Below are positions 7,790 through 15,138 of a stretch of 16,191 bases of DNA, one piece after another (position 1 is the stretch's first letter; each line of letters starts with the position of its first letter). The notes below the pieces were generated by a model that saw only the letters and a program-made list of their open reading frames with translations, was not told the DNA's origin and ran no database searches. The position numbers were made by a program, and so were the translations under genes. This stretch comes from Bacteroidales bacterium (GTDB taxonomy: Bacteria; Bacteroidota; Bacteroidia; Bacteroidales; FEN-979). The DNA lies in contig JALNWE010000067.1 in assembly GCA_023231065.1 (NCBI GenBank), positions 1 through 16,191 on the forward strand, given 5' to 3'.

Positions 7790-9001
7790 TTATTTTTTCA
7801 TCACAATTGTAGCGTTGTGACCTCCGAAACCAAAGGAGTTTGAAAGGGCTACCAGGATATTCTTTTCCCGCGCTTTATTGGGGACATAATCGAGATCCAG
7901 ATCAGGATCGGGGTCCTTATAATTGATGGTCGGCGGAATGATGCCTCTTTCCAGCGCCAGCGCTGTGATGATCGCTTCGATGGCACCAGATGCCCCGATG
8001 GTATGTCCTAACATGGATTTTGAAGAAGAGACCGGGATCTGGTATGCTTTCTCATTGAAAACCTTTTTGATCGCCATGGTTTCATACCGGTCGTTCAATT
8101 CAGTCGATGTACCATGGGCATTGATATAGCCGATGTCATTAATTGAGACACCGGCGTTTTCAAGGGCCAGGTGGATGGTCCTCGCCATACCTTCCCCATC
8201 GGTCATGGGCGCCATGATATTATATCCTTCGCTGGTCAAAGCGTAGCCGGCTATCTCTGCGTATAGATGGGCGCCGCGGTTTTGGGCCATGGTCTTTTCC
8301 TCCAACACCATTACCCCGGAACCTTCACCGATCACAAACCCGTCACGGTCCTTCGAAAAGGGTTTGCTGGCACGTTCAGGGGGATCGTTTGCGACGGAAA
8401 GGGCATACAAAGCATTAAACCCTTGTATCTCTTCGGGGTTGACAATAGAATCAGCGCCCCCAACGATGACCACATCTGCTTGCCCGTCCCGGATCATTTC
8501 ATACCCGAAAGCCAAAGCATAAGCTGATGAGGCACAGGCAGTATTAACCGCGAAATTGGGGCCAGTCAATTGGTATTCCAGCGATATCCAGGCTGGCAGG
8601 GAATTGGTCATGCTTTTAAATACGGTATTTTGAGGGGTAGTGCCTTGCTCAACACTTGAATTTCCCGTATTTACAACACCCATGATCACGCTACAGCGGC
8701 CCCGGTCAAGATTCTCAAAATCGATCCCGGAATCAGCAACGGCCATTTTTGCAGCAGTAACGCCCATCCTTGTGACGCGTGTCATTTGCCCGGCTGCCCT
8801 TTTCCGGATATGACTTTTCGATAATGCCTCGAACCCGGATGGAACCTGTGCCGCTATTTTTGTAGCACATTGGCTGACATCGAAATGGGTGATCTTTGTA
8901 ATGCCGCTTTTGCCCGCGCAAAGGTTTTTCCAGTTTTCTTCCAATGATAACCCCAGGGATGTTATCAAACTCATCCCGGTAATTACAACCTCTCTTTTCA
9001 T
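7790..9001 (-). CDS. Beta-ketoacyl-ACP synthase, KAS I/II (FabF-like)
   Basis: The 403-residue protein is a full-length condensing enzyme. The catalytic triad is complete: Cys156 in NTACASS, His296 in NAHGTST and His333 in GHTIGAS. The C-terminal SNSFGFGGHNA motif that closes the active site is also intact. It should catalyse decarboxylative condensation of a malonyl-type extender with an ACP-bound acyl chain in the cytoplasm. It is the only KAS I/II-type synthase in the window and has no chain-length-factor partner here, although aryl-polyene and flexirubin clusters usually carry several, so more may lie outside. The ATG at 9001 comes nine bases after the cytochrome stop, and its partner ACP follows directly. 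A housekeeping FabF is an alternative, but the neighbourhood argues for a cluster-specific enzyme. Confidence 0.95.
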   Translation of the reverse strand: MKREVVITGMSLITSLGLSLEENWKNLCAGKSGITKITHFDVSQCATKIAAQVPSGFEALSKSHIRKRAAGQMTRVTRMGVTAAKMAVADSGIDFENLDRGRCSVIMGVVNTGNSSVEQGTTPQNTVFKSMTNSLPAWISLEYQLTGPNFAVNTACASSAYALAFGYEMIRDGQADVVIVGGADSIVNPEEIQGFNALYALSVANDPPERASKPFSKDRDGFVIGEGSGVMVLEEKTMAQNRGAHLYAEIAGYALTSEGYNIMAPMTDGEGMARTIHLALENAGVSINDIGYINAHGTSTELNDRYETMAIKKVFNEKAYQIPVSSSKSMLGHTIGASGAIEAIITALALERGIIPPTINYKDPDPDLDLDYVPNKAREKNILVALSNSFGFGGHNATIVMKK

Positions 9002-9010
9002 TCCCGTGAT

Positions 9011-9400
9011 CTATTTTTTAAAAGTATCGGCCCATTTACAGACCTTGTCAATGTCGCGCTTTTGAGGCGCAAGGTCAGGATTGTTTTTTAACCAACCCTT
9101 TGTCGGCATTTTCCCCTTGGTGATCATGTCGCAGATATCGGAAGCTTTATCCGCTTGTTTATCTGTGGAATAAGTATCCCATTTTGAAAAATTCACATGA
9201 GATTTAGCCATGCCATTGCCACCATCGGCATGACAATCCATACAGGTATTTTTAAAGAATGTCATCACACTGTCGGGAATGCTCCCTGTCGGATGAACAG
9301 CCAATGGCCCTGAGGCGCTGACTCGTTGATAGTCAGTCAAAAAGATGAAAGCAAACAACAAGCCTGCAAACAAGGCAATGATTGATACTGACTTTTTCAT
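9011..9400 (-). CDS. Small membrane-anchored or exported mono-haem cytochrome c
   Basis: From ATG at 9400 this encodes 129 residues. Residues 1-22 form a basic-hydrophobic signal peptide or membrane anchor, followed by a soluble domain with one CxxCH haem-attachment site, CMDCH (C53, C56, H57). Met98 in GKMPTKGW is a plausible distal haem ligand. Two further cysteines (C90, C121) are present. The C-terminal half resembles small haem-binding-domain proteins of Bacteroidota. It should act in the periplasm as an electron carrier. Its position between 3-hydroxyacyl-CoA dehydrogenase and ketosynthase genes, nine bases ahead of the latter, ties it to the biosynthetic unit, although its substrate or partner is unknown. 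An upstream non-ATG extension to 9454 is unlikely because it would run through the promoter-like AT-rich segment and push the signal peptide inwards. Confidence 0.85.
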   Translation of the reverse strand: MKKSVSIIALFAGLLFAFIFLTDYQRVSASGPLAVHPTGSIPDSVMTFFKNTCMDCHADGGNGMAKSHVNFSKWDTYSTDKQADKASDICDMITKGKMPTKGWLKNNPDLAPQKRDIDKVCKWADTFKK

Positions 9401-9420
9401 AATTTTAGTTTTATTATGAA

Positions 9421-9449
9421 CAAATATAAATAAATAAATAAATAACAAA
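9421..9449 (-). promoter_or_regulatory. Bacteroidota-type promoter before the cytochrome c gene
   Basis: Reading leftwards, TTTG at 9449-9446 (-33 type) is followed by a 17-base spacer and TATATTTG at 9428-9421, an exact match to TAnnTTTG. The ATG at 9400 lies about 20 bases beyond the -7 element, leaving a short leader. It would drive cytochrome c, ketosynthase, ACP and acyltransferase separately from the genes to the right. Most of the -33 box overlaps no coding sequence, as the upstream dehydrogenase stop is at 9455. Confidence 0.6.
9427..9445. repeat. Short TAAA tandem repeat in the promoter spacer
   Basis: Nearly five copies of the tetranucleotide TAAA (plus-strand orientation; TTTA on the transcribed-gene strand) occupy 19 bases. 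They fill the gap between the -33 and -7 elements of the cytochrome c promoter. Gain or loss of one unit would change the spacer by four bases, which could switch or tune transcription. It may also be simply AT-rich spacer sequence. Confidence 0.75.
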
Positions 9450-9454
9450 TCCAA

Positions 9455-10483
9455 TTATTTTATCGTGTTTTCAAAAGGACCTTTTTCAAGTCCATAATAT
9501 TCTTTCAGGGCAAAGTCCATGTCCACGACAGGAATATGTGACAAAGCTGTATAACGCCTGACTGAGGAAATCCATGTCTGACGAAGATGCTCTGTTATGG
9601 ATCCGGATTCCGGGATTTCCTTCAGGGGTATATCTTCCGGTGGATATTTACAGAAACCCTCACCGGTCTTAAAGCCTAACTTTCCCTGGGCTGCCAGCGC
9701 TTCCAGTTTAATAATCAGCGGATCATAGAATGTTTTGTTTGGATAACCATAAGTATAATTTTTGATCGAAGCCAGCATGGTATCAATCCCAACGTTGTCC
9801 ATAAAATCGAAAACACCAAAGGGGAAAAGGGTTGTTTTTATCAATTCATCCATTTGCCGGTAGTTACAGTAACCTTTATCGACGATCCGGATGGCCTCCA
9901 CCTGAAAATCAAGAAAGATCTTATTCAGGATAAAGCTGTTTTTTTCATCCAGGGTAAGATAAAAACGATGGATCCTCCCGAGAAAATCTTCGATTGCCGA
10001 AAGGGCAGAGGAGGATGTTTGCGGAGTAACCGTGAATTCAACGATATTTTTCAGGGCAACCGGGTAAAAAAAGTGCAGGCCAACAACCTTATTTTTTCGC
10101 TGTGATGTGGGAAAAATCAACGATGGATTGATGGAAGACGAATTAGAGGCAAAGATGCAGGCAGGCTGAACAAGAGAGTCCAGCCGATTGAATAATTCCT
10201 TTTTTAGTGGAATATTTTCAGGGATGGCTTCGATGATAAGATCACAATCCTTTGACACTTGCGGATCCTGGCTGATGACGATCTGCCGGAGCGAATGGTA
10301 TTTGTTTTCGCTGATGGTCCCTGCTTCCAACGACCGGTTGATCCGTTTACTAAACTGTTTCTTTATCCTTCCGAGGTCTGCTTCACAGCTGCAAACCCAC
10401 GTCAGGTCCAGGTCAAAACCCTGAAGGTAGTAAAACAGGCCCGAACCCATTTTCCCTTCGCCGATAATAGCTGTTTTGTACAT
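9455..10483 (-). CDS. 3-hydroxyacyl-CoA dehydrogenase family protein
   Basis: The 342-residue protein has an N-terminal NAD-binding Rossmann fold with GEGKMG (G8, G10, G13) and a C-terminal all-helical dimerisation domain including FGVFDFMDNVGID and GKLGFKTGEGF. The catalytic set of the family is present: a Ser in SNSSS (113-117), His137 in GLHFFYP, Glu149 and Asn187. Family enzymes interconvert 3-hydroxyacyl- and 3-ketoacyl-thioesters with NAD(H). In this cluster it could supply the beta-keto reduction otherwise done by FabG, or oxidise a 3-hydroxy intermediate. It starts 18 bases after the upstream radical SAM stop and shares the locus with two crotonases, giving half of a beta-oxidation-like set; no thiolase or acyl-CoA dehydrogenase is seen. 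The C-terminal extension after the helical domain (about 290-342) is not recognised. Confidence 0.9.
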   Translation of the reverse strand: MYKTAIIGEGKMGSGLFYYLQGFDLDLTWVCSCEADLGRIKKQFSKRINRSLEAGTISENKYHSLRQIVISQDPQVSKDCDLIIEAIPENIPLKKELFNRLDSLVQPACIFASNSSSINPSLIFPTSQRKNKVVGLHFFYPVALKNIVEFTVTPQTSSSALSAIEDFLGRIHRFYLTLDEKNSFILNKIFLDFQVEAIRIVDKGYCNYRQMDELIKTTLFPFGVFDFMDNVGIDTMLASIKNYTYGYPNKTFYDPLIIKLEALAAQGKLGFKTGEGFCKYPPEDIPLKEIPESGSITEHLRQTWISSVRRYTALSHIPVVDMDFALKEYYGLEKGPFENTIK

Positions 10484-10501
10484 AATCGTAAACCTAAATT
10501 A

Positions 10502-12049
10502 TCACTTGCCGTTTGTCATTTCCTTCCATGATCCTTTATCCTGATCCATGATCATTTTCCGGTATTCTTCCATGTGCCGGTAATGATCCCTGATGTGCCG
10601 GTGATAGCCTAACATCGAAAGGAGGTAGCCCAGCCCTTTATCTATGGCGATGCGTTTGGTACGGATCAGGCTGAGGATGAATGCAAAAAGCTTTTTCCGG
10701 TCAGGATCCCTGGTAAGGAAAAACTCTTTGAAGGTGATCCACGACAGCCTTGCTTTCATCCAGGGTGTGATATCCACGCCGGGTCTGATGAAAGCGCCAC
10801 TGCTGAAAAGCGCTTCCCCCTTTTCCCTAATGATGTCGAAAGAATAAAGCTTCGATATTGTATCCATGTATTTATCGAAGATCCCTATTTGCGACATGTT
10901 CATATAGTGCAGGGTAGGAAAGTGGCCAACTCCTAATTCCGGGTTGCAGGAAACCAACCGTCCTTCTCCCTTGAATTTTTTATAGATTTCGGTTCCCGGA
11001 GGGGCGTTGAGTAAATGCAGGTTTACATTGGGAAGATGATGTTCCATGGTGAACTTAAAAATCCGGTCGAACTCATCCAGGGTATCATTATCAAAACCAA
11101 CGACAAAGCTGGCATTGACATGGATCCCCGCGGCATGGATCCGGGTTATGGCTTCACCGTATATTTTACCGCCACGGTTATGGTATTTGTGGGACTCATC
11201 AAGGCTTTCCGGGTTGAGTGATTCGAATCCAACCAGGATATTAAAGCAACCTGCTTCTGCCATCAGGGAAAGCAATTCGTCATCCGTGGCCACGTCGATG
11301 CTGCACATACATCCCCAGGAGATCTTCAGCGGGATCAGCGACTTCATCAGCGACTTCGCATATTTTTTGTTGATGGTCAGGTTATCATCTACAAAGAAAA
11401 AATAGTTTGAAGGGGCTGCTTTGATCTCTTCCACCACATTGGCGATATCCCGGTACCGCATCTTCCGCCCGAAAATCTTGGAAACCAGGCAAAAGTCACA
11501 ATTAAACGGGCATCCCCGTGAAACCTGGATAGCCACCTGAAAGATCCGCTTCACGTTCACAAGGTCCCAGCGTGGTGGCTTTTGCGTTTGATAGGGAGCG
11601 AAATCATCAGACTCATAGACCGGCTTTAGCTGTCCATTTTCAAAGTCATCCAGGCATTTCTCCCATTTTCCTTCAGCTTCCCCCACAACCACGCAGTCAC
11701 CGTGTTTCAACGCCTCTTCCCGCGTAAAGGATGCGTAAGGCCCACCAAAAACCACGGTTGCGCCAAGGGCCCTGTAGTGGTCACCCAGCTCAAAAGCCCT
11801 CGTTGAAGTCGCGGCCAGGGTCGTTATTCCGACAAGGTCGGGTTTGTGGTTACGGGGCAATGCCTCGATCTCCTCATCATAAATATGAACATCGTAATGA
11901 TCCGGGGTTAAAGCAGCAATTGTCGGTAACGCCAACGGTATCATTAACCGGGATTTCCCGAACATCTTTGCCATTTCGCTGTGTGCCGGATAGTTGATGA
12001 AACGCTGCCGCGGACTGATGAGATAAAGTGTATATTTTTGGCTTTTCAA
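10502..12049 (-). CDS. B12-binding-domain radical SAM protein with C-terminal extension, TTG start
   Basis: A second, clearly different radical SAM enzyme of 515 residues. Residues 1 to about 150 are a B12-binding-type Rossmann domain (DLVGITTLAAT, VVFGGPYASF) without DxHxxG. The radical SAM core at about 170-380 carries CxxxCxxC in RGCPFNCDFC (C180, C184, C187). The last 120 residues are helical and basic, like the DUF4070-type tail of hopanoid and lipid-modifying members of this superfamily; this suggests membrane or lipid association. There is no in-frame ATG near the fold; a stop lies 12 bases upstream of the TTG at 12049, making TTG the best start, 24 bases after the KAS III-like gene. 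The next in-frame Met (26) would remove part of the first beta strand. The reaction is unknown; C-methylation or carbon-skeleton chemistry on a lipid chain is possible. Confidence 0.9.
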   Translation of the reverse strand: MKSQKYTLYLISPRQRFINYPAHSEMAKMFGKSRLMIPLALPTIAALTPDHYDVHIYDEEIEALPRNHKPDLVGITTLAATSTRAFELGDHYRALGATVVFGGPYASFTREEALKHGDCVVVGEAEGKWEKCLDDFENGQLKPVYESDDFAPYQTQKPPRWDLVNVKRIFQVAIQVSRGCPFNCDFCLVSKIFGRKMRYRDIANVVEEIKAAPSNYFFFVDDNLTINKKYAKSLMKSLIPLKISWGCMCSIDVATDDELLSLMAEAGCFNILVGFESLNPESLDESHKYHNRGGKIYGEAITRIHAAGIHVNASFVVGFDNDTLDEFDRIFKFTMEHHLPNVNLHLLNAPPGTEIYKKFKGEGRLVSCNPELGVGHFPTLHYMNMSQIGIFDKYMDTISKLYSFDIIREKGEALFSSGAFIRPGVDITPWMKARLSWITFKEFFLTRDPDRKKLFAFILSLIRTKRIAIDKGLGYLLSMLGYHRHIRDHYRHMEEYRKMIMDQDKGSWKEMTNGK

Positions 12050-12073
12050 ATTTTCAACATCTCAAATTGATAT

Positions 12074-13210
12074 TCATTTATATGACAGGATGTATCCTCC
12101 CTGCATGAATTTGCTCACTTCGGTAACGAAGCTGAGGATGATATCTCCGGGTTGTAGTATTTCCTCTTTCCTGATCCGGTCGAGGCAGAGAAATGCCATG
12201 GGAGGGCCAATATATCCCATTGATGCCATTTTTGTGTATAACGTATCCCGTGGAATCCCTATTGCCTGACATTCATCCATGATCAGTTCCGAGATGTGGC
12301 GCGACGGAAAATTTACCTGAAAAAAGCGGATCTTCTTTGTATTTACAGGATGATTCGTAAGCATTCTTTGAAGCCCTTTCAGGAAAACCGATCCATCCTC
12401 TTCGTGGAAACTGGAGCTCAACTCTTCCCTGAACATCTGAGCCAGGTGATGGTAACCCTTTTCATATTCCTCTTTTGGATTCATCCAGTAAGCCGGTCTT
12501 TGGTTGCCCATGGCAGAAGGTTTTTTACCTCCGATGGATTCTATGTACGTGTAATCGATTTTAAGCCCGTGAGCATCCTCGTCATCAGCCCGTAGAACCA
12601 GTGCGGAAGCCCCATCGCTCAGAAAATACCGAAGAAAAAGTTCCTCTTTCCTTACCAGCGGCTGATTATAATATTCCGCCACCAGTTCGGAAGATGACAT
12701 GGAAGAGGAGATCACCAGGGCATTTTTATAACGGCCATTCCGGATCAGGTCAGAGGCAAGGAGCAATGCTTTATAAGCTGAAGTGCAATTGGCATGGATG
12801 GAAAATTCGGCACATTGCTCTATTCCCAATGCTTCCTGAATCCTGACACTGGCTGTTGGCATTTGATGCTGATGAGCGCTGCCATATACCATCAACTCAA
12901 TATCTTCCGCTTTCATCCCGGCATCTTCAAGCGCTTTCCAGGCTGCCTTGACCGACATGGTCACATTATCTTCAGTGAATTTTCTTGTTTCCGGGTTCAG
13001 GGCAAAGTGGTAAAAATCCACCCCGACCAGTTCACGCATCAGGCTTTTTATCCGCTGAAGCCATTTCCTTGTTTTTTCAGGCGCGCCGGTCAGTTCTCCA
13101 AGATAATAATCTACCTCATCGGCAGGAATGGGCTTTCCTGGAAGGAAAGAACCAGAACCTGCAATTGTTACCGGATTTAACGCTTGTGGATTCGAATTTT
13201 GCCTGATCAT
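12074..13210 (-). CDS. KAS III-like (thiolase-fold) synthase with altered catalytic His/Asn positions
   Basis: The 378-residue protein has the thiolase fold of FabH-type synthases. Nucleophile Cys142 is in HANCTSA, and LSDGASALVL at 198-206 is the usual core motif. The N-terminal region (GSFLPGKPIPADEVDYYLG) resembles the StlD/DarB family that builds dialkylresorcinol and flexirubin precursors. Where FabH has HQAN and HGN, this protein has VNFPSRH (N300 at the His position, H305 nearby) and MGYIG (Y333 at the Asn position), so the canonical Cys-His-Asn triad is not complete. It could still condense two acyl chains without decarboxylating malonyl-ACP, or act as an acyl transferase. The ATG at 13210 overlaps the upstream crotonase stop (ATGA), showing translational coupling. 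HMG-CoA-synthase-like function was considered but the motifs do not fit. Confidence 0.82.
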   Translation of the reverse strand: MIRQNSNPQALNPVTIAGSGSFLPGKPIPADEVDYYLGELTGAPEKTRKWLQRIKSLMRELVGVDFYHFALNPETRKFTEDNVTMSVKAAWKALEDAGMKAEDIELMVYGSAHQHQMPTASVRIQEALGIEQCAEFSIHANCTSAYKALLLASDLIRNGRYKNALVISSSMSSSELVAEYYNQPLVRKEELFLRYFLSDGASALVLRADDEDAHGLKIDYTYIESIGGKKPSAMGNQRPAYWMNPKEEYEKGYHHLAQMFREELSSSFHEEDGSVFLKGLQRMLTNHPVNTKKIRFFQVNFPSRHISELIMDECQAIGIPRDTLYTKMASMGYIGPPMAFLCLDRIRKEEILQPGDIILSFVTEVSKFMQGGYILSYK

Positions 13211-13911
13211 TGATGAAAATAGTTTTTCAGGTATATCCTCTTTTTTTCTTTCCTGAAGCCACTCCGTATGCTCCCTGCAAAATCAAGACCGATACCAACC
13301 AATTGACGTTTGGGTAATATCCGGTCAACGATCCCGATCTTCAATGCTTCCTGTGCATCAAAAGTTTTACCGCGAAGGATATATTCGAGGCCAATGGCTT
13401 TACCGGTAAGCGCTGTCATTTTACGGATCCCGCCAATGCCGGGGATCAGGTTAAAGGAGGTTTCCGGCAACCCGAAAACCGCATCTTCACCACAAAAACG
13501 GAAATGGCTGAACAAGGCCAGCTCCAGGGCAGAACCAAGGCACACACCGCGAATGGCTGCTATCACAGGGATATCCATATCTTCCAGGAGCAGAAATGAC
13601 CGGTAATTGCTGAGCATAAATGAAGGGACGACTGGTTCGTTGGTATGCTCATCTGATCCTGACTGGATTTGGATTTCATTCAATAATCCAGGCAGATCGG
13701 CCCCCGATGAAAAGTGACGCCCTCTTCCTGAGATCAACAACGCTTTCAGCTCATCCTTACCGGAAATTCCTGGTATGATCTTGTTGAATTCCAGGAAGAA
13801 ATCAGGAGACATCTTATTGGACGGGGGTTGATCCAGTATCACATGACCAATTCCATCCTCTATGATGAACCTAAGGGTCGAAAAAGATTCAGTGACTGCG
13901 ACGTTTGCCAT
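13207..13911 (-). CDS. Enoyl-CoA hydratase/isomerase (crotonase) family protein, second of a pair
   Basis: This 234-residue crotonase-fold protein has the oxyanion-hole segments HFSSGAD (66-72) and GVCLGSALELAL. Both acid residues of classical enoyl-CoA hydratase are present at the correct 20-residue spacing: Glu130 in ALELA and Glu150 in LPET, equivalent to Glu144 and Glu164 of the rat enzyme. It is a little short for the family (about 255-260) and ends in a basic tail. The expected reaction is hydration/dehydration or double-bond isomerisation of a 2-enoyl or 3-hydroxyacyl thioester, but decarboxylation is also known in this fold. Its ATG overlaps the upstream crotonase stop by one base (TGATG) and its own stop overlaps the KAS III-like start by four bases, so all three proteins are translationally coupled. 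Confidence 0.88.
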   Translation of the reverse strand: MANVAVTESFSTLRFIIEDGIGHVILDQPPSNKMSPDFFLEFNKIIPGISGKDELKALLISGRGRHFSSGADLPGLLNEIQIQSGSDEHTNEPVVPSFMLSNYRSFLLLEDMDIPVIAAIRGVCLGSALELALFSHFRFCGEDAVFGLPETSFNLIPGIGGIRKMTALTGKAIGLEYILRGKTFDAQEALKIGIVDRILPKRQLVGIGLDFAGSIRSGFRKEKKRIYLKNYFHQ

Positions 13912-14666
13912 CAGATCCCGCTATTTTTTGTCCTCCGTTCGGTTTCGGCAAGCGCCAGTTCACAAAAAATCCGGGTTTCGCGTAACATGGCTTCATCGCG
14001 TGGGAGTTTGCGGGCGTTTTGCAGCGCCTGCATGACCCCATGGATCACCGGAAGTGGGCGTTCGTATGTCATTTTCTTAAGCAGGTTGAAAGTATAATCG
14101 AACAATTTCGATTTTGGTACGATGTTGTCAACAAGTTTGAGTTCTAAAGCATCCTCCGCGTTGATCATATCGCCACCCAGTATCATCTTTAAGGAACCCG
14201 GAAATCCGGCTAACTCCTGAAATCTGACGGTCCCTCCAAGTCCGGGAAGGATCCCGTTGTTGATCTCAGGGAAAGCGAACAAGGCATTTTCCGAACAGAT
14301 ACGGATGTGACAAGCCAGGGCGATCTCCAAGCCACCCCCGAAACAAATTCCCTGGATGGCAGCGACTACAGGAATGGTGAGGCCCTCGAGATGGTTGAGC
14401 GCCGTTTTCCCCTCATTCATGAGAAATTCAACATTTTCCTCATCCCGGATCATCTCAAACAATTTATCCAGTTTTCCACCTCCCGAAAAGTGTTTCCCGG
14501 TACCACAAATTATAACTCCCTTCAGATAATCATAGGATGTCCACTTTTTCAGGGTTTCATAGGGCAAGAATTCAGGCCTGGCCAGGTAATTCTCCGGTGG
14601 ATTATCCAGGGTGATGATCCCGATGTCATCCTTTATTACCCAGGTTATTTTATCTGTCTCTTCCAT
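13911..14666 (-). CDS. Enoyl-CoA hydratase/isomerase (crotonase) family protein, first of a pair
   Basis: The 251-residue protein is a typical-length crotonase. Oxyanion-hole elements are HFSGGGKLD (59-67) and GICFGGGLEIAL (106-117). Glu114 and Glu134 (in FPEI) correspond to the two catalytic glutamates of rat enoyl-CoA hydratase, and LPGLGGTVRF follows as usual. It should act on an enoyl or 3-hydroxyacyl thioester in the cytoplasm. It is distinct in sequence from the following crotonase, so the pair is not a recent duplication; the two may act in sequence or as hetero-oligomers. It begins 12 bases after the hot-dog dehydratase stop. Crotonase pairs are seen in polyketide beta-branching cassettes, but the matching HMG-synthase is not present here. 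Confidence 0.9.
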   Translation of the reverse strand: MEETDKITWVIKDDIGIITLDNPPENYLARPEFLPYETLKKWTSYDYLKGVIICGTGKHFSGGGKLDKLFEMIRDEENVEFLMNEGKTALNHLEGLTIPVVAAIQGICFGGGLEIALACHIRICSENALFAFPEINNGILPGLGGTVRFQELAGFPGSLKMILGGDMINAEDALELKLVDNIVPKSKLFDYTFNLLKKMTYERPLPVIHGVMQALQNARKLPRDEAMLRETRIFCELALAETERRTKNSGI

Positions 14667-14678
14667 TATTTCCGGGGA

Positions 14679-15068
14679 TCATTCATATATCCCTTTGAAT
14701 TTGAGAAAAACCTGATCACTTCCCGAAAGCGTTGCTGAAACATTGAGCTTTTTCTCTGGCAGCTCCTTGACAGCCATGTCAATTATTACAGATCGCATCT
14801 CAACCGGGTTGATCATGGATAAAAATTTGATATTATCGGCCTCTTTCAGGGTATAGTCCTTACCCATGACCGATTGCAGCGTTTCGGTTATCATCTGTAC
14901 CTGGCAAACACCAGGGACAACCGGATTCCCGGGAAAATGTCCTTTAAAAATCGGATGATCCGGTTCCAGCCTGGTCTCCAGGTGAAAATGGGTAACAAAT
15001 ATCCCCGCTGGATTAATCTCTTCACGTTTCGTTACAGAAGAAATATTAAAAAAAGTATTTAACAGCAT
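14679..15068 (-). CDS. FabZ/ApeI-like hot-dog 3-hydroxyacyl-ACP dehydratase
   Basis: The 129-residue protein is a single hot-dog domain. The signature is GHFPGNPVVPGVCQVQ, with His44 at the FabZ catalytic His. The residue 14 positions on, Glu in E. coli FabZ (spacing His-14-Glu), is Gln58 here, so the catalytic acid is changed or supplied elsewhere. Members of this type occur in aryl-polyene and flexirubin loci (ApeI-like) and would dehydrate 3-hydroxyacyl-ACP to enoyl-ACP, introducing the double bonds of a polyene. A thioesterase-like role is the alternative. ATG at 15068 is preceded by AGGA at suitable spacing. It follows the lipoprotein gene after 70 bases and precedes the first crotonase by 12 bases. 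Confidence 0.83.
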   Translation of the reverse strand: MLLNTFFNISSVTKREEINPAGIFVTHFHLETRLEPDHPIFKGHFPGNPVVPGVCQVQMITETLQSVMGKDYTLKEADNIKFLSMINPVEMRSVIIDMAVKELPEKKLNVSATLSGSDQVFLKFKGIYE

Positions 15069-15138
15069 AGATCAATCCTGTGGTTTGCAATACACGTTTA
15101 TCAATATAATCATCATGAAAGACACAAAAATACAAAAG

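Noticed and set aside
9401..9454. N-terminal extension of the cytochrome c from a non-ATG codon at 9454.
   Set aside because: The extra residues are translated from the AT repeat/promoter segment, and the ATG at 9400 begins a normal MKK-type signal peptide.
12074..14666. Reading of the KAS III-like gene plus two crotonases as a standard HMG-CoA-synthase beta-branching cassette.
   Set aside because: The synthase has FabH-like HANCTSA and VNFPSRH motifs, not the ACY and HTPF motifs of HMG-synthases, and the ketosynthase keeps its active Cys, unlike the decarboxylating KS of those cassettes.
15125..15132. TATTTTTG on the minus strand between lipoprotein and dehydratase genes, as a promoter.
   Set aside because: No well-spaced -33 element; the only TTTG nearby is directly adjacent.
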